Below are positions 49,455-58,117 of a DNA stretch of 64,000 nt, one piece after another. Source of the stretch: Candidatus Bipolaricaulis sibiricus (GTDB lineage: Bacteria; Bipolaricaulota; Bipolaricaulia; Bipolaricaulales; Bipolaricaulaceae). The first letter of the stretch is position 1; each line of letters begins with the position of its first letter. The DNA is taken from assembly GCA_004102645.1 (NCBI GenBank), contig CP034928.1, positions 496,001-560,000 on the forward strand, given 5' to 3'. The notes under the pieces were generated by a model, which saw only the letters and a program-made list of their open reading frames with translations, ran no database searches and was not told the DNA's origin. A program made the position numbers and the translations under genes.

Positions 49455-50901
49455 GTGATCCCCGTAGCGGGTATCGCTGGCATCGCTGAGGCCGGGCGAC
49501 AGGGTGAGGTCGCCGCGATGATGCAGAGGATCCGGCATCGCGGGGGTGGCCACGTGAAGACGATCACCCGCCCCCACCTCACGATACAGGTCTCCTGGTC
49601 CGATGCTGAGACGCGTCTTGCGTCCCCTCCCCTTTCGCAGAACGTTGCATGGGATGGCGTCCCGATACAGAACCCCGCCCCCGAAGCCCTGAGGGGTTGG
49701 ACCCAACCGTGTGCGCTGGCAGCGGCCTGCGAGCGCGGGCTGTTTCTGGCCCGAGGGCCCCTTGGTGTGAGGCCACTGTACTACGGGCGCAACGGGAGCG
49801 GGACGCTGGCCTTCGCCTCCGAGGTCAAGGCCCTTCTTTCCTTCACAGAGGACGTGAACGAGTTCCCGCCCGGCGCGTGGTACACCCCCCGCGACGGGTT
49901 CCACCGCTACGTTGAGATGGACAGTGGGAATCTGCCTTACGCTGATCCAAACCGGATCGCTCTTGAGCTGCGGCGCAGACTGGACCAGGCTGTGGCTCGC
50001 TGCATCAGAGCCGACGCGATGGGCGCATGGCTCTCTGGCGGTGTGGACTCGTCCGTCATCGCCACGTTGGCCCGGCGGCACGTGGGGACCTTCCACTCCT
50101 TTGTCGGCGGGGTCAAGGGAGCTCCCGACCTCGCGTACGGAGAGGAGGTGGCTTCGTTCCTGGGAACGACGCACCACAGCCTCGTGGTTGCCCAGCAGGA
50201 CCTGGTTTGCGGCGCTGCCCGCGGTCATCTACCACCTCGAGTCGTTCGACGCGCTGCTCGTGCGGTCATCGGTGGTGAACTACCTCGCTGCCCAGCTCGC
50301 CTCCGACCACGTGGGCGCGGTTCTCTCGGGCGAAGGGGGTGACGAGCTGTTCGCGGGGTACGACTACATCAAACGAATCCCCCCAAGCGAGATTCCCGGC
50401 GAGCTTGAGGATATCGTGCTGCGCCTCCACAACACTGCCTTCCAGCGCGTGGACCGGTGTGCCTACGCCCACGGACTGGTCCCGTTCGTTCCGTTCGCGG
50501 ATCTGGACGTGGTGAGGTACGCCCTGAGCATCCCGCCGGAGTACGAGGTCCACCACCGTCACGGCGTCGCGGTCGAGAAGTGGATTCTCCGTCGGGCGTT
50601 CCAGGGTTTGCTTCCCGATGCCGTCCTGTGGCGGCCGAAGGCCAAGTTCTGGCAGGGGGCGGGAGTGGCGACCCTCCTCGCTGAGCACGCCGAGACGTCG
50701 GTCACGGACGCGGATTACCGCCGCGAGCGCGTGCTCCCCAACGGGTGGCGGCTTCACAGCAAGGAGGAGCTCCTCTACTACCGCATCTTCCGCGAGCACT
50801 TCGGGAGAATCCCCAACCTCAGCTGGATGGGGCGAACGAAGCGCGTGTCCGAGGGGGGCGGGCAGAGTCCCGAGTCGGGACCGCCGCCTCCTGTGACATA
50901 G
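49455..50901 (+). pseudogene. Asparagine-synthetase-like gene with a frameshift and lost nucleophile
   Basis: Two frames join into an AsnB-type protein of about 480 residues. The first (49455 to about 50205) has a glutaminase-like part with FLARGPLGVRPLYYG and FASEVKALL, then the synthetase ATP site WLSGGVDSSVIATLARR. The second frame (about 50206 to 50901) continues LPAVIYHLESFDALLVRSS, SGEGGDELFAGYDYIK and KWILRRAF to the stop. Deleting one T from the TTT at 50206-50208 restores the frame as QDLVAALPAV. The usual start Met-Cys-Gly-Ile reads Val-Ala-Gly-Ile, so the glutaminase Cys is missing and the original ATG may be lost. It is most likely a pseudogene; a sequencing error cannot be excluded. 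Confidence 0.8.
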
Positions 50902-50956
50902 GACGGCTTTGGTGTCACCCACGAAGTGAACCGCACTTCCCCACAGAGGCACCGGG

Positions 50957-50962
50957 TAAGCT
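50957..50962 (+). promoter_or_regulatory. -10 box (TAAGCT) for the NUDIX gene
   Basis: TAAGCT ends 9 nt before the ATG at 50972 without a Shine-Dalgarno sequence, giving a leader of at most a few nucleotides. Confidence 0.35.
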
Positions 50963-50971
50963 CGGCGTGCG

Positions 50972-51388
50972 ATGCGACGGCGGGCGTTCGTGTACATCAC
51001 GCGGGATACCTCCGAGGGGCGGCAGCTCCTCGTGTTCACCCACCGCGTGCCCGAGGCTCCAGATGTCCAAGTGCCGGGCGGCACAATCGAGCCAGACGAA
51101 ACCCCGATCGAGGGGGCGCTGCGCGAAGCCCATGAGGAGACCGGGCTCTCCCGGTTCGGCGCCCCCCGCCTCCTCGCCGAGGAAGTGTGGCACGGACCAG
51201 ACGAAACCGTACAGTGCTACTTCGTCCACCTCCCCCTGGCCCGAACGGCGCCGGACGCGTGGGAGCACGTCGTCACTGCGGGCGAGCTCGATCAGGGGCT
51301 CGTGTTCTCCCTCTTCTGGACGACCCTCCCCGACACGAGCGGCCTGTGGCCGAACATGGCGAAGTACGTTCACCGGCTCCTGGTGTAG
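50972..51388 (+). CDS. NUDIX hydrolase
   Basis: A 138-residue NUDIX-fold pyrophosphohydrolase. The NUDIX box GGTIEPDETPIEGALREAHEETGL is complete with GX5EX7REXXEEXGX. The fold starts RAFVYITRD and the last region is FSLFWTTL. It acts on a nucleoside diphosphate linked to another moiety, substrate unknown. It is not a paralogue of the decayed NUDIX gene at 22.8-23.3 kb, which has a different box and C-terminus. Confidence 0.94.
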   Translation: MRRRAFVYITRDTSEGRQLLVFTHRVPEAPDVQVPGGTIEPDETPIEGALREAHEETGLSRFGAPRLLAEEVWHGPDETVQCYFVHLPLARTAPDAWEHVVTAGELDQGLVFSLFWTTLPDTSGLWPNMAKYVHRLLV

Positions 51389-51409
51389 GGTCGGTCGGGC
51401 GCGGGGGGG

Positions 51410-53302
51410 TCAAACGGCTGGAGCGGACCCGCCGGCGGGGCGGAGGGCAGTCGGGGTACGGCGGAACTGGCTCGTGTACAGACGCCAGTAGAACCCCCGT
51501 GCGGCGAGGAGCGCATCGTGGGTCCCCCGCTCCACGATCCGTCCCCCGTCGATCACAACCACCTCGTCTGCGTTGCGGATCGTGGACAGCCGGTGGGCGA
51601 TCACGAAGCTCGTCCGTCCCTTCATGAGCCCGAGCAGCGCCTTCTGGATCGCGACCTCGGTTCGGGTATCGACACTGCTCGTCGCCTCGTCGAGGACGAG
51701 GATCCGCGGGTCGGCGAGCACAGCGCGGGCAATCGCCAGGAGCTGCCGCTGGCCTTCGCTCAGGTTCGCCCCCCGCTCGGAGAGGACCGTCCCGTACCCG
51801 TCAGGGAGCTTCCGGATGAACGGGTCGGCGTGGGCGAGCGTCGCCGCGGCGATGACCTCGTCGTCGGTGGCGTCGAGCCGGCCGTAGCGGATGTTCTCCA
51901 TCACGGTGTCGGCGAACAGGAACGTCTGCTGGAGGACGATCCCGATCTGGCGACGCAGGCTCGCCCGCTCCGCGCGGCGGAGGTCCACCCCATCGATGAG
52001 GATCTCCCCCCGATCCACGTCGTAGAACCGAGTAAGGAGGTTCACGATCGTCGTCTTTCCCGCCCCGGTCGGACCGACGAGGGCGATCGTCTGGCCAGGT
52101 CGTGCCTGCAGGCTCACCTCGCGCAGGACGGGCACGCCCGGAACGTAGCTGAAGTCCACGTTCCGGAACTCGACGTGGCCCCGCACCGTCTCCATGCGGA
52201 CAGCATCAGGGAGGTCGGGCGTGTCCGGGGGGGTGTCCATCGTCGCGAAGATCCGTTCCGCACCGGCTAGGGCGGACTGAACCTGGTTGTAGAGGTCCCC
52301 GAGCATCCGCAACGGCTCGGCAAACTGGCGGGAGTAGCTGATGAACGCGGCGATCGTGCCCACGCTTGCCCGGCCAAGGAGAGTCAGCCAGCCCCCGAGG
52401 CCGGCCAGGATCGCGATGTTGGCGTTGGAGAGAATCCCCATCATCGGTGGGATAAGCAAGGCGTAGCTCTGGGCGCGGATCCCGGCCACGCGAACCGCAG
52501 CGTTGGTGCGGTCGAAGTCGCCGAGCACGCTCTCCCCTTGGGCGAACGCGAGGACGACCCGTTGACCGCTGTACGTCTCCTCGAGCTTGCCGTTGAGCTC
52601 GCCGAGCTGCTTCTGGTACTCGCGGAACCCGCTGCGGGTTCGCTTTCCGACCCAGCCCACCAGGCCGAGCATGAGCGGGAACGCGACGAACGACCCGAGG
52701 GCGAGGAGCGGGTTGAGCGCGAACATCATCACGAGGATCCCGACGAGGGTCAGGCTTCCCGTGAACAACTGGAGGATGTTCTGCGAGAGCACGCGGTTGA
52801 TCGCGTCCATGTCGTTCGTAAGCCGGCTCATCGTCTCCCCATGGGGACGGGCGTCGAAGAACCGGAGGGGCAGGGTCTGGAGGTGGGCGAAGAGGTCCCC
52901 GCGCAGGGTGCGCATCGCCTTCTGGGTGGCGCGGGCAAGGATGAGGTTCTCCGCGTACCGGGCTCCCCACGCCGCGACGTACGTTCCGAGCATGAGGAGG
53001 ACGATCCGGAGGAGGAGCGCCGGATCCCCCCCGCGGATTGCCCCATCGATCGCTCGGCCCATGAGGAACGGCCCCACCAAGGACAGCCCAGTGGCGACGA
53101 GCGCGAGAGCGAAGATCGCGGCGAAGTAGCCCCGGTACGGCCGGAGGTAGCCGAGCAAGCGCCGGAGCGTACCGCGCACATCGCGGGCCCGCTCGATCCG
53201 CGCCCCGCCCATCCCCGGCCCACGGCCGGGTCCGGGTCCGAACAACCGGGGGACTGGGGCCCCTCCCGCCGGCTGGGGGCGCCCGCGCGGCTCAGAGGCC
53301 AT
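51410..53302 (-). CDS. ABC-type exporter, membrane-ATPase half transporter (second)
   Basis: A 630-residue half transporter. A Pro/Gly-rich N-terminal tail (1-45) precedes six membrane helices (about 55-330). The ATPase has Walker A GPTGAGKTTIVNLLTRF, signature LSEGQRQLLAIARA, Walker B ILVLDEATSSVDTRTE and the H-loop in VIAHRLSTIRNADE. The signature LSEGQ deviates from LSGGQ. Its ATG overlaps the stop of the upstream half transporter by 11 nt, so the two form a heterodimeric exporter controlled by the MarR gene. Substrate unknown; multidrug export is likely. Confidence 0.93.
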   Translation of the reverse strand: MASEPRGRPQPAGGAPVPRLFGPGPGRGPGMGGARIERARDVRGTLRRLLGYLRPYRGYFAAIFALALVATGLSLVGPFLMGRAIDGAIRGGDPALLLRIVLLMLGTYVAAWGARYAENLILARATQKAMRTLRGDLFAHLQTLPLRFFDARPHGETMSRLTNDMDAINRVLSQNILQLFTGSLTLVGILVMMFALNPLLALGSFVAFPLMLGLVGWVGKRTRSGFREYQKQLGELNGKLEETYSGQRVVLAFAQGESVLGDFDRTNAAVRVAGIRAQSYALLIPPMMGILSNANIAILAGLGGWLTLLGRASVGTIAAFISYSRQFAEPLRMLGDLYNQVQSALAGAERIFATMDTPPDTPDLPDAVRMETVRGHVEFRNVDFSYVPGVPVLREVSLQARPGQTIALVGPTGAGKTTIVNLLTRFYDVDRGEILIDGVDLRRAERASLRRQIGIVLQQTFLFADTVMENIRYGRLDATDDEVIAAATLAHADPFIRKLPDGYGTVLSERGANLSEGQRQLLAIARAVLADPRILVLDEATSSVDTRTEVAIQKALLGLMKGRTSFVIAHRLSTIRNADEVVVIDGGRIVERGTHDALLAARGFYWRLYTSQFRRTPTALRPAGGSAPAV

Positions 53303-55049
53303 CGGCCACCTCCCCGTCCCCGAGCTGGGAGGCGTAGATGTCGCGGTAGATCGGGCTCTCCCGGAGGAGGGTGCTGTGGGTCCCGATCGCTGCCACCCGC
53401 CCGCTGTCCAGGACGACGATCTTGTCCGCGAGGAGCACGGTCGAGATCCGCTGGGCGACGACGAACCGCGTCGCCGAGTGATCCTCGGCCATCAGCCGGT
53501 CCAGGGCGTCCTGGAGCTTGATCTCGGTCTCGATGTCCACCGCGCTCGTGCTGTCGTCGAGGATGAGGATCCGCGGCCGGACGAGGAGCGCCCGCGCGAT
53601 CGCGATCCTTTGGCGCTGGCCGCCGGACAGGTTCACGCCCCGCTCGCCGACCACCGTGTCGTACCCCTGAGGGAGCTCGACGATGAACCCGTGGGCCTGG
53701 GCGGCCCGGGCGGCGGCGACCACCTCGTCGTCCGTGGCCTCCGGGCGGCCGAAGCGGATGTTGTCCCGCACCGTCCCCGTGAACAGGACCGCCTCCTGGA
53801 GGGCGACCCCGATCTCGCGGCGGAGGGAGAGGAGGGACAGCTCTCGCACGTCGACCCCGTCCACCGTCACCCGGCCCGCCGTCACGTCGTAGAAGCGGGG
53901 GATGAGGTGGATGAGGGTGGACTTCCCGGACCCGGTGGCCCCGAGGATCGCCACCGTCTCCCCCGGCTCGGCAACGAGGCTCACCCCGCGCAGGACCGGT
54001 TCCCCGTTGTACGAGAAGGAAACGTCCTCGAACGCGACCCGGGCCCCGCGCCGTTCCGTGGCTGGCCAGGCCCCCGCCCCCGGCCGTTCTTCCACGTCTG
54101 GGGTGGCCTCCAGCACCTCCCGGATCCGCGACGCGGACGCCTCGGCCGCGGACAGGGGGCCCATCATCATCGCGATGAGCATCATCGGGAACAGGGCCAT
54201 CGTGAGGTAGTTGACCGACGCCACGACCTGGCCCACGGTCATCGCACCCCCGATCGCCGCCCGCCCTCCGAGCCACACCGCCCCCACCACGCCCAGGTTC
54301 ACGAGGAGGGTCATCGTCGGGCCGATCACGGCGAAGAACGTCATCACCTCGATGTTCTTCCGCATCAAGGCCACGTTCTCGCGGTCGAAGCGCGCCGCCT
54401 CGTGCTCCTCGCGGACGAACGCCTTCACCACCCGCCCCCCGGCCAGGTTCTCCTGGAGCACGGTGTTCAGGCGATCGAGCTGCTGCTGGACGGCGAGGAA
54501 CATCGGCCGGGCGCGGCCGACGAAGGCGACCACGAGGAGGACGATCACCGGGACGAACGCGGCGAGCATCCACGCCAGCTGGCGGCTGGTGAGGACGAGG
54601 AGGACGATGCTCCCCAGGACCCACACCGGGGCCCGGGTGAGGATCCGCAGGGACATCGCCACGATCATCTCCACCATCGAGACGTCGCTCGTCGTGCGCA
54701 CGATGAGCTGTCCGGTCTGGAGGCGATCGAGGTTTGCGAACGAGAACGTCTGGACCTTCCGCATCACCGCGCTCCGCACGTCGTGGGCGAACCCCTGCCC
54801 GACCCGGACCGAGAGGATCGTGTTCGCGACCGCGAACAGGGTCGAAAGGAGCGCCGCCCCGATCATCGCGAGCGACGTGGTGGCGACGACCCCCAGGTTC
54901 CCGGCAGCGATCCCCTGGTCGATGATCCGCTGCGTGAGGCGGGGGATGAGGAGGTCCGCCCCCACCATCCCGAGGAGGAGGGCGAGCGCGCCCACCGCGT
55001 ACCACCGGTACGGGCGCACGAACCGGAACATCCGAACGAGGGACCTCAC
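53292..55049 (-). CDS. ABC-type exporter, membrane-ATPase half transporter (first)
   Basis: A 585-residue half transporter. Six membrane helices (about 15-300) start FRFVRPYRWYAVGALALLLG. The ATPase has Walker A GATGSGKSTLIHLIPRFYD, the consensus signature LSGGQRQRIAIARAL, then ILILDDSTSAVDIETE, where Walker B ends in Asp-Asp rather than the usual Asp-Glu. This replaced catalytic Glu is typical of the degenerate site in heterodimeric exporters. Q-loop and H-loop are present, the latter as VVAQRIST in which Gln replaces His. It overlaps the marR stop (ATGA). Confidence 0.93.
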   Translation of the reverse strand: MRSLVRMFRFVRPYRWYAVGALALLLGMVGADLLIPRLTQRIIDQGIAAGNLGVVATTSLAMIGAALLSTLFAVANTILSVRVGQGFAHDVRSAVMRKVQTFSFANLDRLQTGQLIVRTTSDVSMVEMIVAMSLRILTRAPVWVLGSIVLLVLTSRQLAWMLAAFVPVIVLLVVAFVGRARPMFLAVQQQLDRLNTVLQENLAGGRVVKAFVREEHEAARFDRENVALMRKNIEVMTFFAVIGPTMTLLVNLGVVGAVWLGGRAAIGGAMTVGQVVASVNYLTMALFPMMLIAMMMGPLSAAEASASRIREVLEATPDVEERPGAGAWPATERRGARVAFEDVSFSYNGEPVLRGVSLVAEPGETVAILGATGSGKSTLIHLIPRFYDVTAGRVTVDGVDVRELSLLSLRREIGVALQEAVLFTGTVRDNIRFGRPEATDDEVVAAARAAQAHGFIVELPQGYDTVVGERGVNLSGGQRQRIAIARALLVRPRILILDDSTSAVDIETEIKLQDALDRLMAEDHSATRFVVAQRISTVLLADKIVVLDSGRVAAIGTHSTLLRESPIYRDIYASQLGDGEVADGL

Positions 55050-55495
55050 GGTGCCTCCGTGCCGAGAGCACTCCGGAGCTTCCCGAGGAGCACTCGCAGC
55101 GCGGCCCGCTCCTCCGCGGTCATGATCGCGTTCAGATCGGCCTCGAGCTCCCGCCAGATCTCCTCTGCCTGGCGCCGCGCCGCCTCTCCCTGCGGGGTGA
55201 GGAAGACCCGCGACACCCGGCCGTCCGCTGGGTCCGGCCGCCGCTCGACGAGGCCCGCGCTCTCCATCCGCTGGAGGACCTCGGTGAGGGTCGCCGGGCG
55301 GACCATCGTCTGCCGGGCGAGCTCGGTCTGGGGGAGACCGTCCTCGTGGCCCAGCCGGAACAGGATGAACCCCTGGCCGCGGCTGAGCCCGATCCCCTCC
55401 ATCCGGGTGTGGACCCGGTCGCGGAGGAGCTTGGACACCTGCATGAGAAGGTGCCCCAGCCGCTCGTCAGCCCGTCCTGTTTGCTCCGCAACCAT
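55046..55495 (-). CDS. MarR-family transcriptional regulator
   Basis: A 149-residue winged-helix repressor. The DNA-binding part has LPQTELARQTMVRPATLTEVLQRMESAGLVERRPDPADGRV, with recognition helix and wing as usual (about 55-100). Flanking helices form the dimer. It heads the marR-ABC-ABC operon and diverges from the copA gene 109 nt away. A near-palindrome overlaps its start codon (55495-55508), consistent with autoregulation. Ligand unknown. Confidence 0.93.
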   Translation of the reverse strand: MVAEQTGRADERLGHLLMQVSKLLRDRVHTRMEGIGLSRGQGFILFRLGHEDGLPQTELARQTMVRPATLTEVLQRMESAGLVERRPDPADGRVSRVFLTPQGEAARRQAEEIWRELEADLNAIMTAEERAALRVLLGKLRSALGTEAP

Positions 55496-55508
55496 TTCGG
55501 TCCCTAAA
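55495..55508 (-). promoter_or_regulatory. Imperfect palindrome, possible MarR operator
   Basis: The minus strand reads TTTAGGGACCGAAA, an inverted repeat with one mismatch (TTTAGG/CCGAAA), touching the marR ATG. A TATCAT (55527-55522, minus) could serve as the -10 box about 14 nt upstream, so the palindrome lies in the short leader. Confidence 0.35.
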
Positions 55509-55569
55509 GGTCAGGAGCCGAATGATAGCAGCGCAGGCTGAGGCGTCAACCCCGCAACCCTTCTCCCTG

Positions 55570-55589
55570 GACCCACCCGGGGTGGGGTC
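55570..55589 (+). promoter_or_regulatory. GC-tract inverted repeat upstream of copA, possible CsoR operator
   Basis: GACCCACCCGGGGTGGGGTC is a near-palindrome of C and G tracts. It lies 2 nt before the copA -10 box (55592). CsoR operators are typically GC-tract pseudo-palindromes in this position, and a csoR gene is present at 48976. Confidence 0.45.
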
Positions 55590-55591
55590 GG

Positions 55592-55597
55592 TACACT
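55592..55597 (+). promoter_or_regulatory. -10 box (TACACT) for copA; leaderless
   Basis: TACACT ends 6 nt before the copA ATG at 55604; no Shine-Dalgarno sequence. Confidence 0.55.
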
Positions 55598-55603
55598 GTC
55601 CTC

Positions 55604-58072
55604 ATGGCGGATCGTGTGCAGTTCCCGGTGCGAGGGATGACCTGCGCCTCGTGCGCGGCCCACGTGAAGAAGGCCCTGCTGGCCGTTCCGGGCGTGACGG
55701 GCGCCGAGGTGAACCTGGCCACGGAGCGGGCGACGGTGAACATCTCGAACGACGTCCGCCTTGCCACGCTCGTCCAGGCGGTGCGGGATGCGGGATACGA
55801 CGTCCCCGTGGAGACGGTTCGTCTCCCGGTCGTCGGGATGACGTGCGCCTCGTGCGCGGCCCACGTGGAGAAGGCCCTCGCTCGGGTCTCCGGTGTGGTC
55901 GAGGCACGGGTCAACCTGGCCTCTGAGGAAGCGGCAGTGGAGTTCGTGCCAGGCCTGGCTGAACGGGCCGACCTCGCGGCGGCAGCCGCTGCTGCTGGCT
56001 ACCCGGTGCGGGTGACGGCGGGCGAGACCGCCCGTGCTGTTGGCGATGCAGTCGACACGAAGACGCGCCAGGCTCGCCGGCGGATGCTCATCGCGTGGAG
56101 CTTCACAGTTCCCATCATCGCCTGGATGGTTCCGGAGATGGTGTGGGGGGTGATGTGGCCCAGCCACACCGTGCACAACCTGGGGATGATCGCCCTTGCC
56201 TTGCCCATTCTGATCGGGGTGGGCCGTCACACGTACCGGGCGGGGCTCGCCGCGGTCCGACACGGTGCGGCAAACATGGACACCCTCATCGCCCTCGGCA
56301 CCGGGGTCTCCTTTCTGTCCGGCCCGGCGTCGTTCCTCGTTCCGGTGGCGAACTACGCCGGCGTGGCGGCGATGATCATGGCCTTTCACCTCACCGGGCG
56401 CTACGTGGAGGAGCGGGCCAAGGGCCGCGCGTCCCAGGCGATCCGCAAGCTCCTGGAGCTCGGGGCGAAGACGGCCCGCGTCCTCCGCGACGGGGCCGAG
56501 GTCGAGGTGTCGATCGCCGAGGTCCAAGTCGGGGACGTGATGGTCGTCCGCCCGGGAGAGAAGATCCCCACCGACGGGGTGGTGGTCGAGGGGGAGAGTA
56601 CGGTGGACGAATCCATGGCCACCGGTGAGTCCATGCCGGTGGCGAAGCGGCCCGGCGACGAGGCGATCGGCGCCACGGTGAACCAGGAGGGCTTGCTGCG
56701 GATCCGGGCGACGCGGATTGGGCGGGACACGTTCCTCGCCCAGGTTATCCGGCTCGTGGAGGAGGCCCAGGGTTCCAAGGTCCCGATCCAGGAGCTGGCG
56801 GACAGGGTAACGGCGGTCTTCGTGCCCGTGGTCCTCGGGATCGCCGTGCTGAGTTTGCTCGCCTGGCTCCTGTTCCCCGGTGTGCTGCGCGGCCTGGTGG
56901 CTGCCGGGGGGTTCCTCCCGTGGGTGAACCCCGACCTGGGGGTGGGAACGCTCGCCCTCGTGTCGGCAGTGGCGGTGCTCGTCATCGCCTGCCCGTGCGC
57001 CCTCGGCCTCGCCACCCCCACCGCGTTGATGGTCGGGAGCGGGATGGGCGCGGAACGGGGGATCCTCATCCGCTCGGGGGCTGCGATTCAGGTCCTCCGC
57101 GGGGTGCAGGTCATCGCGTTGGACAAGACGGGAACGCTCACCCAGGGCCGGCCCGAGGTCACGGATGTGATCCCAGCCAACGGGTGGGATCCCACCTCCG
57201 TCCTTCGGTTCGCCGCTGCAGCGGAGCAGGGAAGCGAACACCCGCTTGGCCGGGCCGTGGTCCGGCGGGCCGAAGCCCAGAGGATTCGCATCGAGAGTGC
57301 GCACGAGTTCCTCAGCGTGCGGGGGAAGGGCGTGGTGGCGGAGGTCGGTGGCCAGCGGGTGATCGTGGGGTCCCGGGCGCTTCTCGAGGAGGACGGGGTA
57401 GACGTTACGCCGGTTGCGGAAGTGCTGCGGAAGCTCGAGCAAGAGGCCAAGACGGCGATTGCCGTGGCGGTGGACAGGCGCCCGGTGGGGGTGGTCGGAG
57501 TCGCAGACGCGGTGAAGGACGATGCAGCGGCCGCGATCCACGAACTCCACCGCCTGGGGATCCGCACGGTGATGGTCACCGGTGACAACCGGGCCACCGC
57601 CGAGGCGATCGCCCGGCAGGTGGGGATCGACGAGGTGCGGGCCGAGGTTCTGCCCGACGGCAAGGTGACCGAGGTCCGCCGGCTTCAGGAGGCGTTCGGT
57701 ACGGTTGCCTTCGTTGGCGATGGGATCAACGATGCGCCTGCCCTCGCCCAGGCCGACGTGGGGATCGCGATCGGTACCGGCACGGACATCGCGATCGAGG
57801 CGAGCGACGTGACCCTCGTTCGGGGCCAGTTGACCGGGGTTGGGGAAGCGATCCGGCTGTCGCGGGCCACGTTCCGCGTCATCCGCCAGAACCTGTTCTG
57901 GGCGTTCTTCTACAACGTGGTCATGATCCCTCTCGCGATCGCCGGCTGGATGCACCCTGTGCTGGCGGAGATCGCAATGGCCACGAGCTCGGTGACCGTG
58001 GTCTCGAACGCCAACCGTCTGCGGCGAACACGGCTCGATTCAGCCGCCGTCCCGTTCAGAGCCGGTCGGTGA
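55604..58072 (+). CDS. copA: Copper-exporting P1B-type ATPase
   Basis: An 822-residue heavy-metal ATPase. Two N-terminal HMA domains each have [11 protein letters not shown] (Cys14/17 and Cys81/84). Membrane helices follow; the transport site is the CPC motif at 463-465 ([13 protein letters not shown]). The phosphorylation site is DKTGTLTQG (Asp507), the actuator loop ATGESMPV, the ATP-binding HP region SEHPLG and the hinge [19 protein letters not shown] with two CxxC HMA domains indicates Cu(I). The promoter has a GC-tract palindrome, and csoR encodes a matching sensor. Confidence 0.96.
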   Translation: MADRVQFPVRGMTCASCAAHVKKALLAVPGVTGAEVNLATERATVNISNDVRLATLVQAVRDAGYDVPVETVRLPVVGMTCASCAAHVEKALARVSGVVEARVNLASEEAAVEFVPGLAERADLAAAAAAAGYPVRVTAGETARAVGDAVDTKTRQARRRMLIAWSFTVPIIAWMVPEMVWGVMWPSHTVHNLGMIALALPILIGVGRHTYRAGLAAVRHGAANMDTLIALGTGVSFLSGPASFLVPVANYAGVAAMIMAFHLTGRYVEERAKGRASQAIRKLLELGAKTARVLRDGAEVEVSIAEVQVGDVMVVRPGEKIPTDGVVVEGESTVDESMATGESMPVAKRPGDEAIGATVNQEGLLRIRATRIGRDTFLAQVIRLVEEAQGSKVPIQELADRVTAVFVPVVLGIAVLSLLAWLLFPGVLRGLVAAGGFLPWVNPDLGVGTLALVSAVAVLVIACPCALGLATPTALMVGSGMGAERGILIRSGAAIQVLRGVQVIALDKTGTLTQGRPEVTDVIPANGWDPTSVLRFAAAAEQGSEHPLGRAVVRRAEAQRIRIESAHEFLSVRGKGVVAEVGGQRVIVGSRALLEEDGVDVTPVAEVLRKLEQEAKTAIAVAVDRRPVGVVGVADAVKDDAAAAIHELHRLGIRTVMVTGDNRATAEAIARQVGIDEVRAEVLPDGKVTEVRRLQEAFGTVAFVGDGINDAPALAQADVGIAIGTGTDIAIEASDVTLVRGQLTGVGEAIRLSRATFRVIRQNLFWAFFYNVVMIPLAIAGWMHPVLAEIAMATSSVTVVSNANRLRRTRLDSAAVPFRAGR

Positions 58073-58117
58073 GCCGGAGAGCGGACAAGTCCTCGCCGGC
58101 TAGTGGGGAACGACGCG

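Noticed and set aside
49266-50228. Long minus-strand open frame opposite the asparagine-synthetase-like gene
   Set aside because: It mirrors coding sequence on the plus strand, has no family motif and no start signal. Only its last 60 codons lie outside the plus-strand gene, too little to support a call.
49455-50901. Programmed +1 frameshift in the asparagine-synthetase-like gene
   Set aside because: There is no shift-prone stop codon or stimulatory structure evident, and the missing Cys nucleophile points to decay.
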